NCBI GenBank assembly: GCA_022495005.1
Contig: JAGYXB010001414.1
Coordinates: forward strand, 868,001-932,000
DNA from: Rhyacophila brunnea
Taxonomy: Eukaryota > Arthropoda > Insecta > Trichoptera > Rhyacophilidae
Length of the DNA stretch: 64,000 bases
Direction of reading: 5' to 3'
The notes beneath the pieces are model-generated. The model was not told where the DNA came from. It did no database searches and saw nothing but the letters and a program-made list of their open reading frames with translations. Both the position numbers and the translations under genes were made by a program. Position 1 is the stretch's first letter; each line of letters begins with the position of its first letter. Shown here in pieces: positions 23,969 to 36,817 of the stretch.

Positions 23969-26900
23969 GATAGCGAAAGACGTCCTTTCGAATCCCACTC
24001 GATCCAACATTATTTGTATAATGAAACATGTTCAAGTCATATATTTTCAATACTTTAATAATGCTGCATTCTTAAATCTTGTATACATTCAGTCTTGGAA
24101 AACAAAAAAATAATTAAAGTAACACAAAATAAATTCGATTATATTTTGAATTTATTGAAAAGGTTCATTTATTCAATATTTAGCTCAATTTAAATTTGAA
24201 ATATGGCAGTTTGCTCTGAAGTGGTATAAGCCGGCAATATTTCCAGGACGTCGCAGAAACTACAATAGCCGTTGCCAAGTCACGGATAAAACTGGACACG
24301 AGAGGAAAAGCCCCGGGGATGGCCTGGACAGTGTATCGCTAAGTGGGCGACATTGTCACTGGGATTTGCTTTCTATTGGCGTCGGTGGAAAGACGCCCTA
24401 ACGAGGGACGTCGTTTGTCCGTTTTCGCATACTGCACCATTTTTATTTGCAAAAAAAACGAGTTATTCAAACTGTAAAAAGTTGAACATCGCTCGTGTTA
24501 TTTATGAAGTAAATTACGTAAAATTCGATATTTTAAATGAATTTCTCTGTTAACAAAAAAATAATGGAATCATATTAAAATAATGAAAGTTTAAAGAAAC
24601 GCCACGCTAAATTACAGGCTATTAAATTTTTTTGAAGTTGAGCTTTAAACCAAAGTTAGGCATAAAGTTTTTTATAGCCAAGACCGCGTGATTACTTCAG
24701 TATACCTATAGGTAAGTAAATATTTCAATGTTGGTTCGTATTGGATGGTTTAAAATCAAATTATTCAGCAAAGAATTTGGTCGTAAAACGCGGAAATACT
24801 ACTTACAAATGTTGGTACTTTAATGTGCTCTCATTTTACAATTATAGTAAGTACCTACTACCTAACAATCCCAGCTTATTATGTGAGTTAATTTGTGTAA
24901 TCAATAATCATAATTAAATGATAATTCATTCAATTCACTTTATTTATTAACATGAATGAATATTACAAAATTCAAGACATTCAAGAAATGAAACATAATA
25001 TAATGAGAACCGTGAAATAACACATATAAAAAACAGTAAGGTAAATTAAAGTAAAGGTAAGTAAAAACAGTAATATAGGTATACATAATTCCAATAAACT
25101 CACCGAGTGATCTGAGTATGCCCATTTGAAGAATTTATAAGACAATCTCAACAGGGGAAAGACGTTATACCGAAATTCACCAGTCAATTTAGATACTACG
25201 CAAAACAGTATTGTGGCAACTAATCCGAAACACATTGAATTTTATGACTTAACACATATTTTAAATTTAAACGCGAATATCTGGTAAAATATATAAACAA
25301 GAGTGAAATAAACACCAATCTAAGTACATTATTTAGTATTCTCTCCGACTCCTTGAAGCATATCGTCCACCCATGGAATTCCAGTCTATGTTTACATTTT
25401 ACAGACTCTCAGTAATTATATCTTGGAGTAATTCACTCCCCAAGGGACTATTATTATCGGCCAATGCAACGTGAATATTTAGAGTTGTTCCATAAATAAA
25501 ATGTCCGATACTTGAAACGGATGCACTCAGTAAACTAAAATGAGACTTAATTACTAACAATCAATAATATTCACACCAATCCAGTAACATTTCCCCACTA
25601 TTTATACAAGTAAGTATGTAAGTTAAAGTGGTAATAAATTCCTGCTAAGTTTGAGAAACATTATTATTGTAATCGTCCTGTCCTGTTCATAGGCGTGCGG
25701 TGAATACTTGATGAGTGCGCAGAAGTAAGCCGAGCTTGAGCGAAATGAATCTCTTTATCCAGTCGACGTGATGCAATCTTGCAACCCTTCACGCAAAATA
25801 AAAACAAAATGTGCTGGTTTATGATACTGGACCACACATGCCAACTACCACCGGTCAGGATTTCTCTATTTACAAACTGTAAACATTGTAAGCGAACAGT
25901 TCTTAGGGAGTTAGTTAAAAGAAACAGCAAACCATCAGGTTAATAAATTAGCAAAGGGATTTTTGGATCGAAATAAGATACACATTAATTCCGTGCAATC
26001 GAGTTTTTTAACGACCCACTGAATCGGAGAGTCAGTCACTCTTTTGTAAATCTATAGAACATCCCCTTTTAAAGAATATTAAAACTATTAAAAAAAGGAT
26101 ATTCAAGAAGTGTGAAAAATTTATAAAATACTTATAAATATAACCAACTGTTTGGAGATACAGCGACTGTTAACTTAAACTATCCTGAATATGTAAAATA
26201 CACTAAATCTAAAACCATAGTGTTATATTTTCAACACACACGTACATACATACTAACACCACTGCAGAAATTTATATATTGTTTTTTAAATTACGTATTA
26301 CATGAACTCAGTGTATGAACAATAAAAGGACCCTCGTAAACGACTCTGGGTCTGCCAGGGTCGCCTCATAATAAAAAAATCTTTCGTTAATAAATAATTA
26401 AATTGCACCTAGTTGAAAAATTACCTCTAGATACATTTCAACCCGGTCGCACACAGACAATCGTCTCTACTGGGATATCGTCGTAAATCAAAACCGCCGG
26501 GTATATTGCAATAAGCTCTCATCCGCGCGCACAGGCGAGACCATGCCGGGACGCGTCTTGCCAAACCCTACGAAAGCAAGGCAGATGCAATTTTCGCGCA
26601 TGCATCGATGTAACTTTTGGCGATCGCATGTTAACGTCACCCATACAGACTACAGCTCCAAACCCTACTCATCGCGAACACTGCCACGCGCTCATACCGC
26701 TAATATAAAATTGAATGCCAAATCCTATCCACGCGCAACGGAAAAATATGAAATAATATTTTACACTTTTTCAAAACTGGTATTTAAGAATGACTCTTAT
26801 TTTTTTATAATATAGTGGGTAGGGTAGAAGTTACATAGTTAAGTGCTTACTTATGTATAAACGTGCGGATCCCGTAATCCAAATACATCCAAAATAATCC

Positions 26901-28994
26901 AAATCAAAAATACGTTGGTACGTCTGGATCAAGACATTTTTTTTCGGAAAGTATACAATCTACAACCCCCATTTCTACGATGTACTGCCATATGTTAAAC
27001 TTTATAGTAAGAGAAAAAAACAGTGTTTTGTAATTCCAAGTTTAATCTTAATTTTAAGATAAAATCGACCAAATTTTGAAATAGGTACCTACATATTAAG
27101 CTATAATAACTTAAATCGCAATTGTCATGGATTAGAATATAGATTTGATACCTAAGTATATGTTTAAACTGTCTCTTGTCGGAAGCTTTTACCAAAATCA
27201 GTTATGTTTTACAAAAATAAACACTAATCCCGAAATCCCAGGATTTTGCGATTGACAGATTGAGCTGGATCCCCTGCAAATCCTATTCGAAACGTATTCG
27301 CTCAACAATGTCCACTTAAGTTAGTCGCGTGTTTCGGTAACATGTTTAGCCGAGGTAAAATGGGAGGATCAGAATTGCAGAAGCGACTCATGGTTGCAAG
27401 TTACAGGTATTATAATATACCGTCGAAGAACCATTGCCGGTGGCCATATACCTACAAATTCTTGAGCATGTCAAACCTTTCAGAATATAAAAGTGTTTAA
27501 CATTACATATTTTTCTATCAAGAAGTCGTCTTTATAATATACCCTAATAATATCACGCCAGGTCATAATAAGGGTGAGGGCGTCTGATATAATGTGAAGA
27601 GATTTATGAAGAAGAAGTTGTGGAAAATGTAAAGTCATAAAACAAACAATTATTATGTAAGGGCTCATTTTGAAAGTCGATTTTATTATATATTTGCGCC
27701 AAATGCTTATTTTCAACTTCATTACTACCTTCACGCGGTACAATAGTACAACACAAGAATCATCGCGCATAGTGCAGTGTCAAATCAGAGTGATTCAACC
27801 ACTGAAACCCTGTACACCTGCTCAAGAATCAAACAAAGCATCAACAATTTAATAAGTGTGCTACCGCCAGTCCATGCAACAAGTACATGCATTTTACAAC
27901 AAGTATATGCGATAAGTATCAATGATCACTGCCAGAGCCGAGTTAACTCGTCAAAAGAAGTACGTCAAGCCAGGCCGTGGACGAGTTAACTCGTGCGTTC
28001 TTGTAAACGTCATAACCTCTGAATAAACTGTTTGTGTATATTTTCTAAACAATGTTTTTTTATCATTTTAGTGTGAAAATATTCACGATAAACTCGAGAG
28101 ACGTGATGGTTTGGTAAGTTTTTACAAATATTTATCGTTCTGTTCCTATTTCATATTTTTAGGGATTTATTGTATTCCAAAAATAGCTGACCTACAAGTG
28201 TTTACATAGTAAAAATTGGCTGGCAGTGTTATAATTCACTAAATGTTTGTCAATAAGACAGTGCATATGGTGGAAGTCTCATCGTGCAAAGACAGCATCA
28301 CGGTTGGTGTTTGTGAGCCCACACTCCCGCCGTTCTATCCTCACAGTCTATTTTCAAACTTAAATTTAAAAACGAAAAATGAAAATTTAAAACGTCGCAT
28401 ATCCACTATCATGCGTTAATATTTAATAATTTAACAAGAACTCAAGTCATATAGATAACATTTTAATAAATTACTTGACCGTTTAACAATCGTTTTGACA
28501 AGCTGCTCAGTATATAATGCCTTCAGGCTGTGCTATAGAGCCATGGTAGGAATAACAAATAACGTCTGAACCGCAAGCTCGATAGTTCTAAATTCGCAAT
28601 GAATTATTGTTTAGAATTATGACAATAACAAACCACTGGCAACAAATAATACCTCTGGCTGTGTCCGACCAGTACAAGTATCTTTGCGACTGAATCGCAT
28701 TTGTGAAAATAACAAGCGACCATTTCAATGGGACGTGCCGTGCAATATAAAGTAATACCAAACAATATCGCTGAATGTAGTGTACGCATAGGTACTTATG
28801 TCGGTTGATACTTTTTAGTAACGTGTAAGATACTGAAATCTTCAATTTTCTATACCTACCTACGAAAACATCACTTGTCATACATTTTCCGAAAATATTT
28901 AAGACCGAAAGATGACGAAAGTATGTATGTTTAATATTATATCGTGCCGAAGCGTGACTTTTAGATCAAAATACCAAAATCCGCCTGATTTAAG
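23969..28994. other. AT-rich non-coding stretch with one CpG-rich block
   Basis: A block at about 26.45-26.72 kb is clearly CpG-richer and contains a 90-codon plus-strand frame starting MPGRVLPNPTKARQ that I do not recognise. Two CGAGTTAACTCG palindromes lie at 27939-27950 and 27982-27993. A LINE-like WRRWKDALTRD lies near 24.38 kb but has no support around it. Confidence 0.35.
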
Positions 28995-29002
28995 ATCTAG
29001 AA

Positions 29003-29780
29003 CTGCGATTTCCAAACTGGAAGCGCCTCCCTCGGGAGGCGCCGACTGTTGCAAAGGGAGGCGCGAAAAGTTTAACACAATAATGTAGCCACAGGTTTGC
29101 AAGTGCATAGTTTATAGAACGGCAGCTAGTTATAAACTACATAAAAAACAGTCCTGAAAAAAGTTAGGTTGTTTGTAAACCTGTATGCAGATAATATGTA
29201 GACTAATTTTATTATACCTCATTTCTATACTATTGTGTTATTGGCTCCAGCCTGGGGGCCCGGCATTGCGGATCGGCCAGTTAAGTGAGATAAACACACA
29301 CCACAAATTCGTTATATTAGTAAAAAAAGTCTCTGTTTTAAAAAGGCGCTGTTTCAGTTACAGAATATTAACAATTTATAATATATGTGTCTGTGTGATA
29401 CAATTTGATGTGATTATGTGTGATAGATGATAATTCACATGTAGAATTTTATTTTATAATCATTTGTAGTGTATTTCCTGACTAATAGAAATGGCTATAT
29501 GGAAACAAAAACCTTTGTTTAATTTTGGTTGAATCGAACTGAAGAATAATATAATACTTTTTCAAGAAAAGCAATGCAAGTAGGTACTGCTACTATTCGT
29601 AACATCAAATTTATGCGAAACGAAATTTTCTGCATTAGATGCAATGAAATTCATATATCGAACCCGTTTAGTAGAAAAAAACAATTGTATAAATGTATTT
29701 AATGAAATAAAGGGGGGGAGGCGCCAAGATTAGATTGTTTTAAAAGGGAGGCGTAGTAACGTAAAGTTTGGAAACCACTG
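29003..29780. mobile_element. hAT-type non-autonomous element, 778 bp
   Basis: A perfect 8-bp duplication, ATCTAGAA (28995-29002 and 29781-29788), fits the hAT preference nTnnnnAn. The left end is CTGCGATTTCCAAACT and the right end, inverted, is CAGTGGTTTCCAAACT (13 of 16 match, the left end having decayed). Subterminal GGGAGGCGC motifs occur several times near both ends, in both orientations, the kind of repeated subterminal site hAT transposases bind. The interior is AT-rich with no recognisable transposase. Confidence 0.9.
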
Positions 29781-29788
29781 ATCTAGAA

Positions 29789-32700
29789 GCGTTTGAATTA
29801 TGGATGATGGTAGGGACATAATATACACAGTCGGATATTGATCCCAATACAACCGCTCTGATAAATACCTGGTAAAAATTAAATTCAAACTCTCGTCCGC
29901 GGTGAAACAATGCAAAATTAAATATCTTGAAAAAAACGTTCTATATTCTCGCTTTTGGGCGTGGAATTGAATTGGAATGTAAATTTGAAAAAAATGCTAG
30001 ATAGCTTTTTCCGACGGCTAATGAAAAACATAATGCCTCCTCGAGGATACACTCAAATAACTACACTTATTTAAACAAAGTCACATGATGCGATATTACA
30101 TTAGGATAAAACTTACAATAGTGGGTGCAGTATAAACTGATTAAAATTATCTAATTGACCTGTGTTCACCACTACATATTAGATTACGGAGATTTTTGAG
30201 CCTTCTGAAATTACTATCTGGAAATAAGTTCTGCATGACCAATTGGAGCACAGCAATTAAAATTGCATACATTAAAAGGTGAGTCTGTTTTAGACGATAT
30301 AATCAGATAATTTTATTCTGAATCATGATCTCCACAAGGAAAATGCGAGGAGGTGTTGAGAGGAATTTAATTTTATTTGGTAAGTATTAAAATCACCATG
30401 TCCTGTAATAAATTGCAATGTCTAATGATCAAGTAAAATCACAGTGGAATTCGATATCTGGGAAGAAATGAAAAGAAAGTTAATCCTCATATTAATGTTG
30501 ACTATCGCAATTGTCAACTGACAGACTTCAAACCTACTCATACAAAATATGGCGAATGGAGGTATTTATCCCAGACCGAATCGCTATAGCTATTGTCAAT
30601 GTAAAGAGAGATAAGACACGTAGAATAAAAATGAAATAAAATTATACTTAATGGTATTGAATAAATACATCGTACAAAGTAAACCGCACTTGATAATAGT
30701 ATTATTCAATGATAAGAAATTACATGGGCAAATGCATTAGCATGTAAACAGAGTAGGTACCAAAACATGTGGGAATATTGTCGCCTGGTTAAGTTCGAGT
30801 AGGTACCTACACAATAACAAAAATCAAGTTTGTACGGTGTCAATCTTTCGCGGAAGGAAATTAGAGTCGAACAAAATTTCAAAGTATTTACTTTGTCATT
30901 ACTTTCATTCATAAAATATTCTTATCTTATAGAATTATTATAGATAAAAATGTCAAACAACATAATATTATGTACCTATATGTACACAAATATTTGCAGT
31001 TTTTGCGTTATCGCCCGGAAGTCGTCGGAAGATAAACCTCGCAAGATTATGGACTAACATATTATTTATCTAGAGCTCACACCTTATATTATATTATATA
31101 TTCAGGTAGAAAATGAATCAAGAGAGGGTACAGGTAAAATAGGTATCGTCCTCTCGAATGATACTTGAAGGAATAATACTCCTCTCAAGCTCTTTTCGTT
31201 TTACTCAGGTATTCGATAGAAATGGGATGTGACTTTGTGGTAAAGTATGTAAATATGATACGACTATTAACTAATTTGCAGAGAGTTGTTATCAATAATT
31301 GATGTAAAATAATACAATGTAATCGAGTGATGTGTTCGAATTAAAATTATAATAATAACATTGAAATAAGTGGTGTCATTAAAAAAGCTCAGATAAAAGT
31401 ACTATTAAAACGAAGAACTAATTATTTTGACTAGGTAATAATATCATATAATATAGGTATTGTATTGGTGCATTTCCAGTCAAAAGTACATTTATGGAAA
31501 AATAGAGGAAAATTAGAAGAAAAACTTAAAACTGACCTGATTTCTGAACATACCACACGGCTGGAGACAAGAACGAACAAAAAGTTGGAAAGGATAACCA
31601 CTTATTCGTTATCTCAAATAAGGTTAGTTACCTATTTATTTCTATTCTGTATCAGAGTTTTTAGTCTGTCCGTATTGTTTTAACTTGTTTTTTGTACCAT
31701 ATATTTATTAATTTGAATCATTTGTTTTTGTTAGTTCACTATGCTCCTCTCTCTCATTGGCACATTTATTACAAAGTCTCTGTAAACTAAGTCGAAATAT
31801 CTACACTTAAGTGCGTGGCGACCTTAGTCTTGGGTATCTGCTCCAGAGACATTCCCAGGCGTAAAAAAATTGCTGATGCTTCACATCCAAACGCAGGGCC
31901 TCGTGTTACGCTCGATTAAGACCGAGTGTCGTGCGGGGCGAATTCAATATTTTTTTTAAATCATGAGTACAATTAATATTATCTATATAACGTATAATTA
32001 TCTAATCTCATAACATACATTATAAACATAGTTCACCCGTATACTTCGCATGAGAAAACTGTGAAAAGAACGTATATTTCATTCTTTGTTAAAAATATGC
32101 ACGAGATACGAAGAAACAATAGAAACATTCTCCCATAATAATTTCCCTGAATAAATTTAAGACCATAAATAAATTACAAATTTGATTTAGATATTATTAT
32201 CAGTTATTTTCGTGTGTGCTAACAGTGTGTGAAATCTGCACTATTGTCTCAGCTAACGTGATAATAACAATGTCGCACGTTTTCATCATTTCGGCACGTT
32301 ATAAATAATACTGGTGTATAATATATATTTATACAGTAAAGAATCCATTATGAATGATAAATTCGGAAACGACTTTCCTGGCCTATATAGTTCAACGCAG
32401 GAAACTTCAGTCTCTAGTGGGAACATCCGGACCCGGTCGGAAACTTGCGCCAGGTAGAGAAAATCAATTAAAAGTTGCCATTTTCGCGAAAAACAATTTC
32501 CTTCGCTAAAACGAGGAGGCTTTTAACATAGTATAAATATAAATCAATGATGATGAGAAACAAGCTTATGTAAAGAACTATATAATATGTATTGATTTTG
32601 CATTGTAAAAATCAATTTGTACTTTTTTGCATCATCTCTTTATTACAATATTTATTAAATTATTTTTATTCAAGACTCAATGATACACAAGGTTGAATGT

Positions 32701-32838
32701 AAAAGAGACCGGTCGATCCCAGGGTGCATTTTGGTCGATAAAGCAATCGAATTGAATCGTGAAAATGCAATTAAGTAACCATTCCAATTTTTATTTCCAT
32801 AACCAGTTTACGTGAAAGTAATTTTCAGATTAACCACG
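29789..32838. other. AT-rich non-coding stretch
   Basis: No repeat pair, RNA gene or recognisable coding was seen. It includes a TAGGTACCTA palindrome at 30800-30809. Confidence 0.45.
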
Positions 32839-33147
32839 AGGAATCCCGAGTGACCTCGTTATATCAATTAATTCGTATTATATCACTTATGACCCGCTGC
32901 AGGAGTGAGATAAAGAAAGGATACGGATCCCCACAGTTATATTATAATTTAAAAAATACTCGCCGACCAATACCTCTTCAAATTGATATTTTAACTCTGA
33001 AAATGACATTTTTGTGAATGTGTAGGAGAAGAATCAGTATATAATTTCGTGTATAAACAGAAATTCCAATGTTTGGTGGCAGATAACTGCCAGTTTTGAT
33101 ATTATAGGATAGTAGATCACAGTCCACTTGAATTTAAGCATGTCTGA
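32839..33147 (+). repeat. dispersed repeat C, copy 2
   Basis: Partner of 2747-3087. GGTGGCAGATAACTGCCAGT here is itself a short inverted repeat (CTGCCA/TGGCAG). Confidence 0.7.
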
Positions 33148-33379
33148 TATAGAAATATACAGTGATTATTTATTGGGAAACCTTCTGTAAAAACTGTATA
33201 AATGGAAGAAGTATCTAGAGGCAGTATGACAGCAAGTCGCAGTCAAAGGCTCGATAAATTATAGGAAAAGAATAGCATACTAAATAATAAATTAGTTGGG
33301 ACGCTTGATCCACCAAAAATTGTAAAGTCTTTCAAAACGATAGACAAGGTTCCTGTTCATTGTCTACGAAGGGCTTTAA

Positions 33380-33660
33380 TTACACGGCCTGATAAAGCCG
33401 GCGCGATGGTTTGACGAATGAGTAGCATGAGATCACGAGAGGCGTTCCGCACCAGAATGTTCACTTCTCGAGTGCCCGATTGTACCCCAATTACGCGGGA
33501 GCGGTGTCTAGAAAAATGGCAATTGTTTCGGTCGCATTTCCCATGAGGGTTTCCCACACCGCCTCAGCAAACACAATGGCCGGAAGAGTAATCTTCTTGC
33601 TGCTTTGGCCCGCCCACCTGCAGACGTCGCCGGGTCGTGGTTACTTGACCATTAAATGAC
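33380..33660. promoter_or_regulatory. candidate GC-rich regulatory island with a Su(H)-type site
   Basis: This is one of the most GC- and CpG-rich stretches outside the fng promoter, with no match to the repeats in this window. TGTGGGAA on the minus strand (33551-33558) fits the Su(H)/CSL consensus YGTGRGAA, which is of interest inside a Notch-pathway gene. A 66-codon minus frame here is unrecognised. One 8-base site is weak evidence. Confidence 0.3.
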
Positions 33661-34421
33661 CACTGTTACACGTCATTGTCAGTCGTTATCATCATTCTAA
33701 TTCAAATGTCGAGTGCTCAAATTATCTATAAAAGACTTCTCAAGATTACTATAATATACATAAAATATTTACTATATATTATATCTTATCAAGTAACAAG
33801 ATGGCAAATATAATTCAGTCAAGATTTGTTTCCTTACGTATTGGTTGATAAATACCTATATTTAATATCATCTTATTTATACAGTCCAGACTGTGAACAA
33901 AAAAAATAATGAGACCTGGCTTACTCTACCGGGTGTGGTAGCAGTTTTTGTGCAGGATTCACTTTATCACTTTAGGCCATAAAACCAAGGGACACAAAGC
34001 GCGCCGACTGTCCTCAAATATGGATTGCGCTTTATATACTGACAAGCCTTAATGCATATCATTGTGAGACAGACATAACAATCGAAAATGATGTTTCCAC
34101 ACTCGAGTTGTGGATCCTGATTTCACCGTTGATTTTAATTTTGTTTCTTCAAAAAACCGTATAGGTATAATCAACATAAATCGACCCAAGTTACTGAATC
34201 GTACATTGACCTTGCACCAGTGGTTTTCTAAATTTTTCGTCTCGTGGACACCTTTCGCGTTTCTTTTTTTTCACGACTCATTAAAAATACCAATTTTTAA
34301 ATTGTATCTAACGCCATTGGATGCGAACTTCTACTACAATATTTCGCTAGTTTCAACGGATACACGCAGTTTATTAATATATATAAACACCGTTAGCGCC
34401 GCAGACGGAATATATTCTAAA

Positions 34422-34850
34422 TAATTACAAGATAAAAAGAACTTTTTATACCTATACAACGTTTTTAAATGTTCTGTTAAAGTTAAATCATATAAACTTG
34501 ACTTGAAACAATCAAAAAAAAATGTACTTGATAGAAATACTGAATAATGAAATGTCATTTCATATCATATTGATTTCCATAGTAATGCACGTATATATTA
34601 TTTAATCATTTAGTTGCTAGGACCCCCTAGCAACTAATAATGGTATCGAAATAACTTTTAATACAAAACAGAATTATTAACTAAAAATGAATTCAAATCT
34701 ACTTAAAGATGGCTAAAAGTATTAAAAAAATGCATTGGCATTGTGTTCTGATATATTCTAAAAGTTTAAAATGTCTACCTAGTCGGGAAGTTAGTTAAAA
34801 ATCGATTGCAAGATTTGTACCGGACAAACAACCACCGGACAAACAAGAAT
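34422..34850 (+). repeat. dispersed repeat B, copy 1
   Basis: It matches the reverse complement of 40741-41159 through shared blocks: ATAATTACAAGATAAA, CATATAAACTTGAC, ACTTGATAGAAATACTGAAT, AAAGATGGC-AAAAGTA, GGGAAGTTAGTTAAAAATC and terminal GTACCGGACAAACAA. Copy 1 has an insertion-like region with a perfect hairpin at 34610-34637. No protein was recognised. Confidence 0.85.
34610..34637. repeat. perfect hairpin, 12-bp stem
   Basis: TTAGTTGCTAGG, loop ACCC, CCTAGCAACTAA. It lies within repeat B copy 1. Confidence 0.9.
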
Positions 34851-35167
34851 ACGACCTAAGAAAAACGTTGTAATAAAAAATGGATTAATTCGCATTCTTT
34901 TCTTAATTTTCCACTCCCAAAGAAACACAATATGACCTTCTTGCCACACGGGACGTCACTGAAGCTACTTATAATTATTCATCCAATGCCGACCATGGAT
35001 ACTTGTGTTTTGCACATTATCTCCCTGAAAGTATTTTTGAAACCAGTTGCCTATGTGAGATAGATGAGTTTCAAAAACAGTTTTATAACGTGAGAGGAAG
35101 TAAGTATTGTAAATGAAAAACTAGTGCAACAATTAAATCTGTCGTATAATGTATTAAATTACTCTAT

Positions 35168-35263
35168 GACAACATCTTCTTGGCCACGTGTTAAAACTGT
35201 GAACTGACATACTCCTCCCATTTAATCGACAACGACTCCTTCACGTAGCCAAGAAGATGTCGT
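35168..35263. repeat. short inverted repeat, about 20-bp stem, 51-base loop
   Basis: CATCTTCTTGGCCACGTG on the left pairs with CACGTAGCCAAGAAGATG on the right, with one or two mismatches. It is just left of the 1.39-kb foldback. It could be a MITE remnant or a hairpin RNA. Confidence 0.7.
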
Positions 35264-35301
35264 ACAATAATAGGATTGTCAGAAATTAATGAATTGTTTA
35301 A

Positions 35302-35981
35302 GGGGGGACATGCTCGTCGAAGGTCAAAATTGAGTTTTTATTGTATTTTCAAACCATGATCCTGGACACTCCTTAAACGTTGTAGATAATCTATTTATAT
35401 AATTTTGAAGCCTTATTATCCTTTATAGTTATTTTAAACATTTGATGACTGCATGAAGTATTTTTGTTACATAAAATAGTATTCTTTTAAACCTCTCGCT
35501 CTAATGTTTTAGAATATAGTCATATTTCGGTACATAACTGTGCAGTGGTGTTAAGATTTTTTACATTTATTAATTTTTAAACGCATTTATAAAACCATTA
35601 GTATAATTTATTACGAGATAATTTTTGTAAAATATTCACGATAAAAAATTATATTGATAATCTCTGTGATCCCAAATTTGACAAGAATTAGGCATTTTAT
35701 TATTCAAAAAATCGGCAAGATTAACACATTTGAAGATGATTCTAAAGATATTTATTATAAGCTAAGTCTTTGACCATTCAAGTGTGATAAACATCTTATG
35801 AATAATGATTGCTTTATAATAATTATTGACCTAAGAATAAGGTAGTGTTTTTTTGAAATACGCCATTTCTTTTGTCATTCCCTAGTGGTTAAGCTACAAC
35901 ATACGGCCGTAGCCATAAAATGACAAACTATAATTAAAGTAGGGAGTAAAATTATGTTAACTCGCGTGTTTGAACATGTAC
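35302..35981 (+). repeat. foldback left arm
   Basis: It runs from GGGGGGACATGCTCGTCGAA to CGCGTGTTTGAACATGTAC and matches the reverse complement of 36015-36688, with a one-base length change in the terminal G run and scattered substitutions. Confidence 0.9.
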
Positions 35982-36014
35982 TTAACCGAATTTTTTTTTA
36001 TTTTTTTTTAAACG

Positions 36015-36688
36015 GTACATGTTCAAACACGCGCGTCAATATCATTTTACTCCCTACTTCAATTATAGTTTGTCAATTTATGGCTACGGCCGTATGTTGT
36101 AGCTTAACCACTGGGAATGACAAAAGAAATGGCGTATTTCAAAAAACACTATTATTCTTAGGTCAATAATTATTATAAAGCAATCATTATTCATAAGATG
36201 TTTATCACACTTGAATGGTCAAAGACATAGCTTATAATAAGTATCTTTAGAATCATCTTGAAATGTGTTAATCTTGCCGATTTTTTGAATAATAAAATGC
36301 CTAATTCTTGTCAAATTTGGGATCACAGAGATTATCAATATAATTTTTTATCGTGAATATTTTACAAAAATTATCTCATAATAAATTATGCTAATGGTTT
36401 TATAAATGCGTTTAAAAATTAATAAATGTAAAAAATCCTAACACCACTGCACAGTTATGTACCGAAATATGACTATATTCTAAAACATTAGAGCGAGAGG
36501 TTTAAAAGAATACTATTTTATGTAACAAAAATACTTATGCAGTCATCAAATGTTTAAAATAACTATAAAGGATAATAAGGCTTCAAAATTATATAAATAG
36601 ATTATCTACAACGTTTAAGGAGTGTCCAGGATCATGGTTTGAAAATACAATAAAAACTCAATTTTGACCTTCGACGAGCATGTCCCCC
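36015..36688 (-). repeat. foldback right arm
   Basis: Reverse complement of the left arm, from GTACATGTTCAAACACGCG to CGAGCATGTCCCCC. A transcript through both arms would form a roughly 670-bp double-stranded stem. Confidence 0.9.
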
Positions 36689-36762
36689 TTAAACTTCTGC
36701 GGCGCTATCTTTATTATTTAGACGCTGCGACGATGTCATTTAATTGACAAAAGGCGGTGATA

Positions 36763-36817
36763 AACCTCGTTAAATTTTACGATAATTATCATACTTATCG
36801 TAAAATTTAACGAGGTT
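36763..36817. repeat. perfect 23-bp hairpin
   Basis: AACCTCGTTAAATTTTACGA with TAA completes the left stem (36763-36785); a 9-base loop follows, then the exact complement (36795-36817). It lies 75 bases right of the foldback but shares no sequence with it. Confidence 0.92.

Larger units (their letters stand above)
35302..36688. mobile_element. 1.39-kb foldback element flanked by TTAA
   Basis: Two arms of about 680 bases are near-perfect reverse complements, separated by a 33-base A/T spacer (about 35982-36014). Each outer end reads TTAA followed inward by GGGGGACATGCTCGTCGAAG, so the element has TTAA on both sides (35298-35301 and 36689-36692). Because TTAA is its own complement, I cannot tell a TTAA target duplication (piggyBac-like) from an inverted repeat that simply includes it. 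No coding sequence was seen. The few mismatches spotted between the arms suggest a young element or ongoing arm conversion. Confidence 0.9.

Noticed and set aside
24240..24430. WRRWKDALTRD as a LINE C-terminus.
   Set aside because: A single weak motif with no supporting neighbours, unlike the 22.8- and 43.5-kb relics.
27415..27445. Minus-strand TGGTTCTTCGAC (WFFD) as the start of the next fringe exon.
   Set aside because: The Thr is missing, a stop follows within a few codons and no other Fringe residues are present.
34218..34260. CAGTGGTTTTCTAAATTTTT, resembling the hAT terminus at 29780.
   Set aside because: No matching right end or 8-bp duplication was found, so at most a truncated element.
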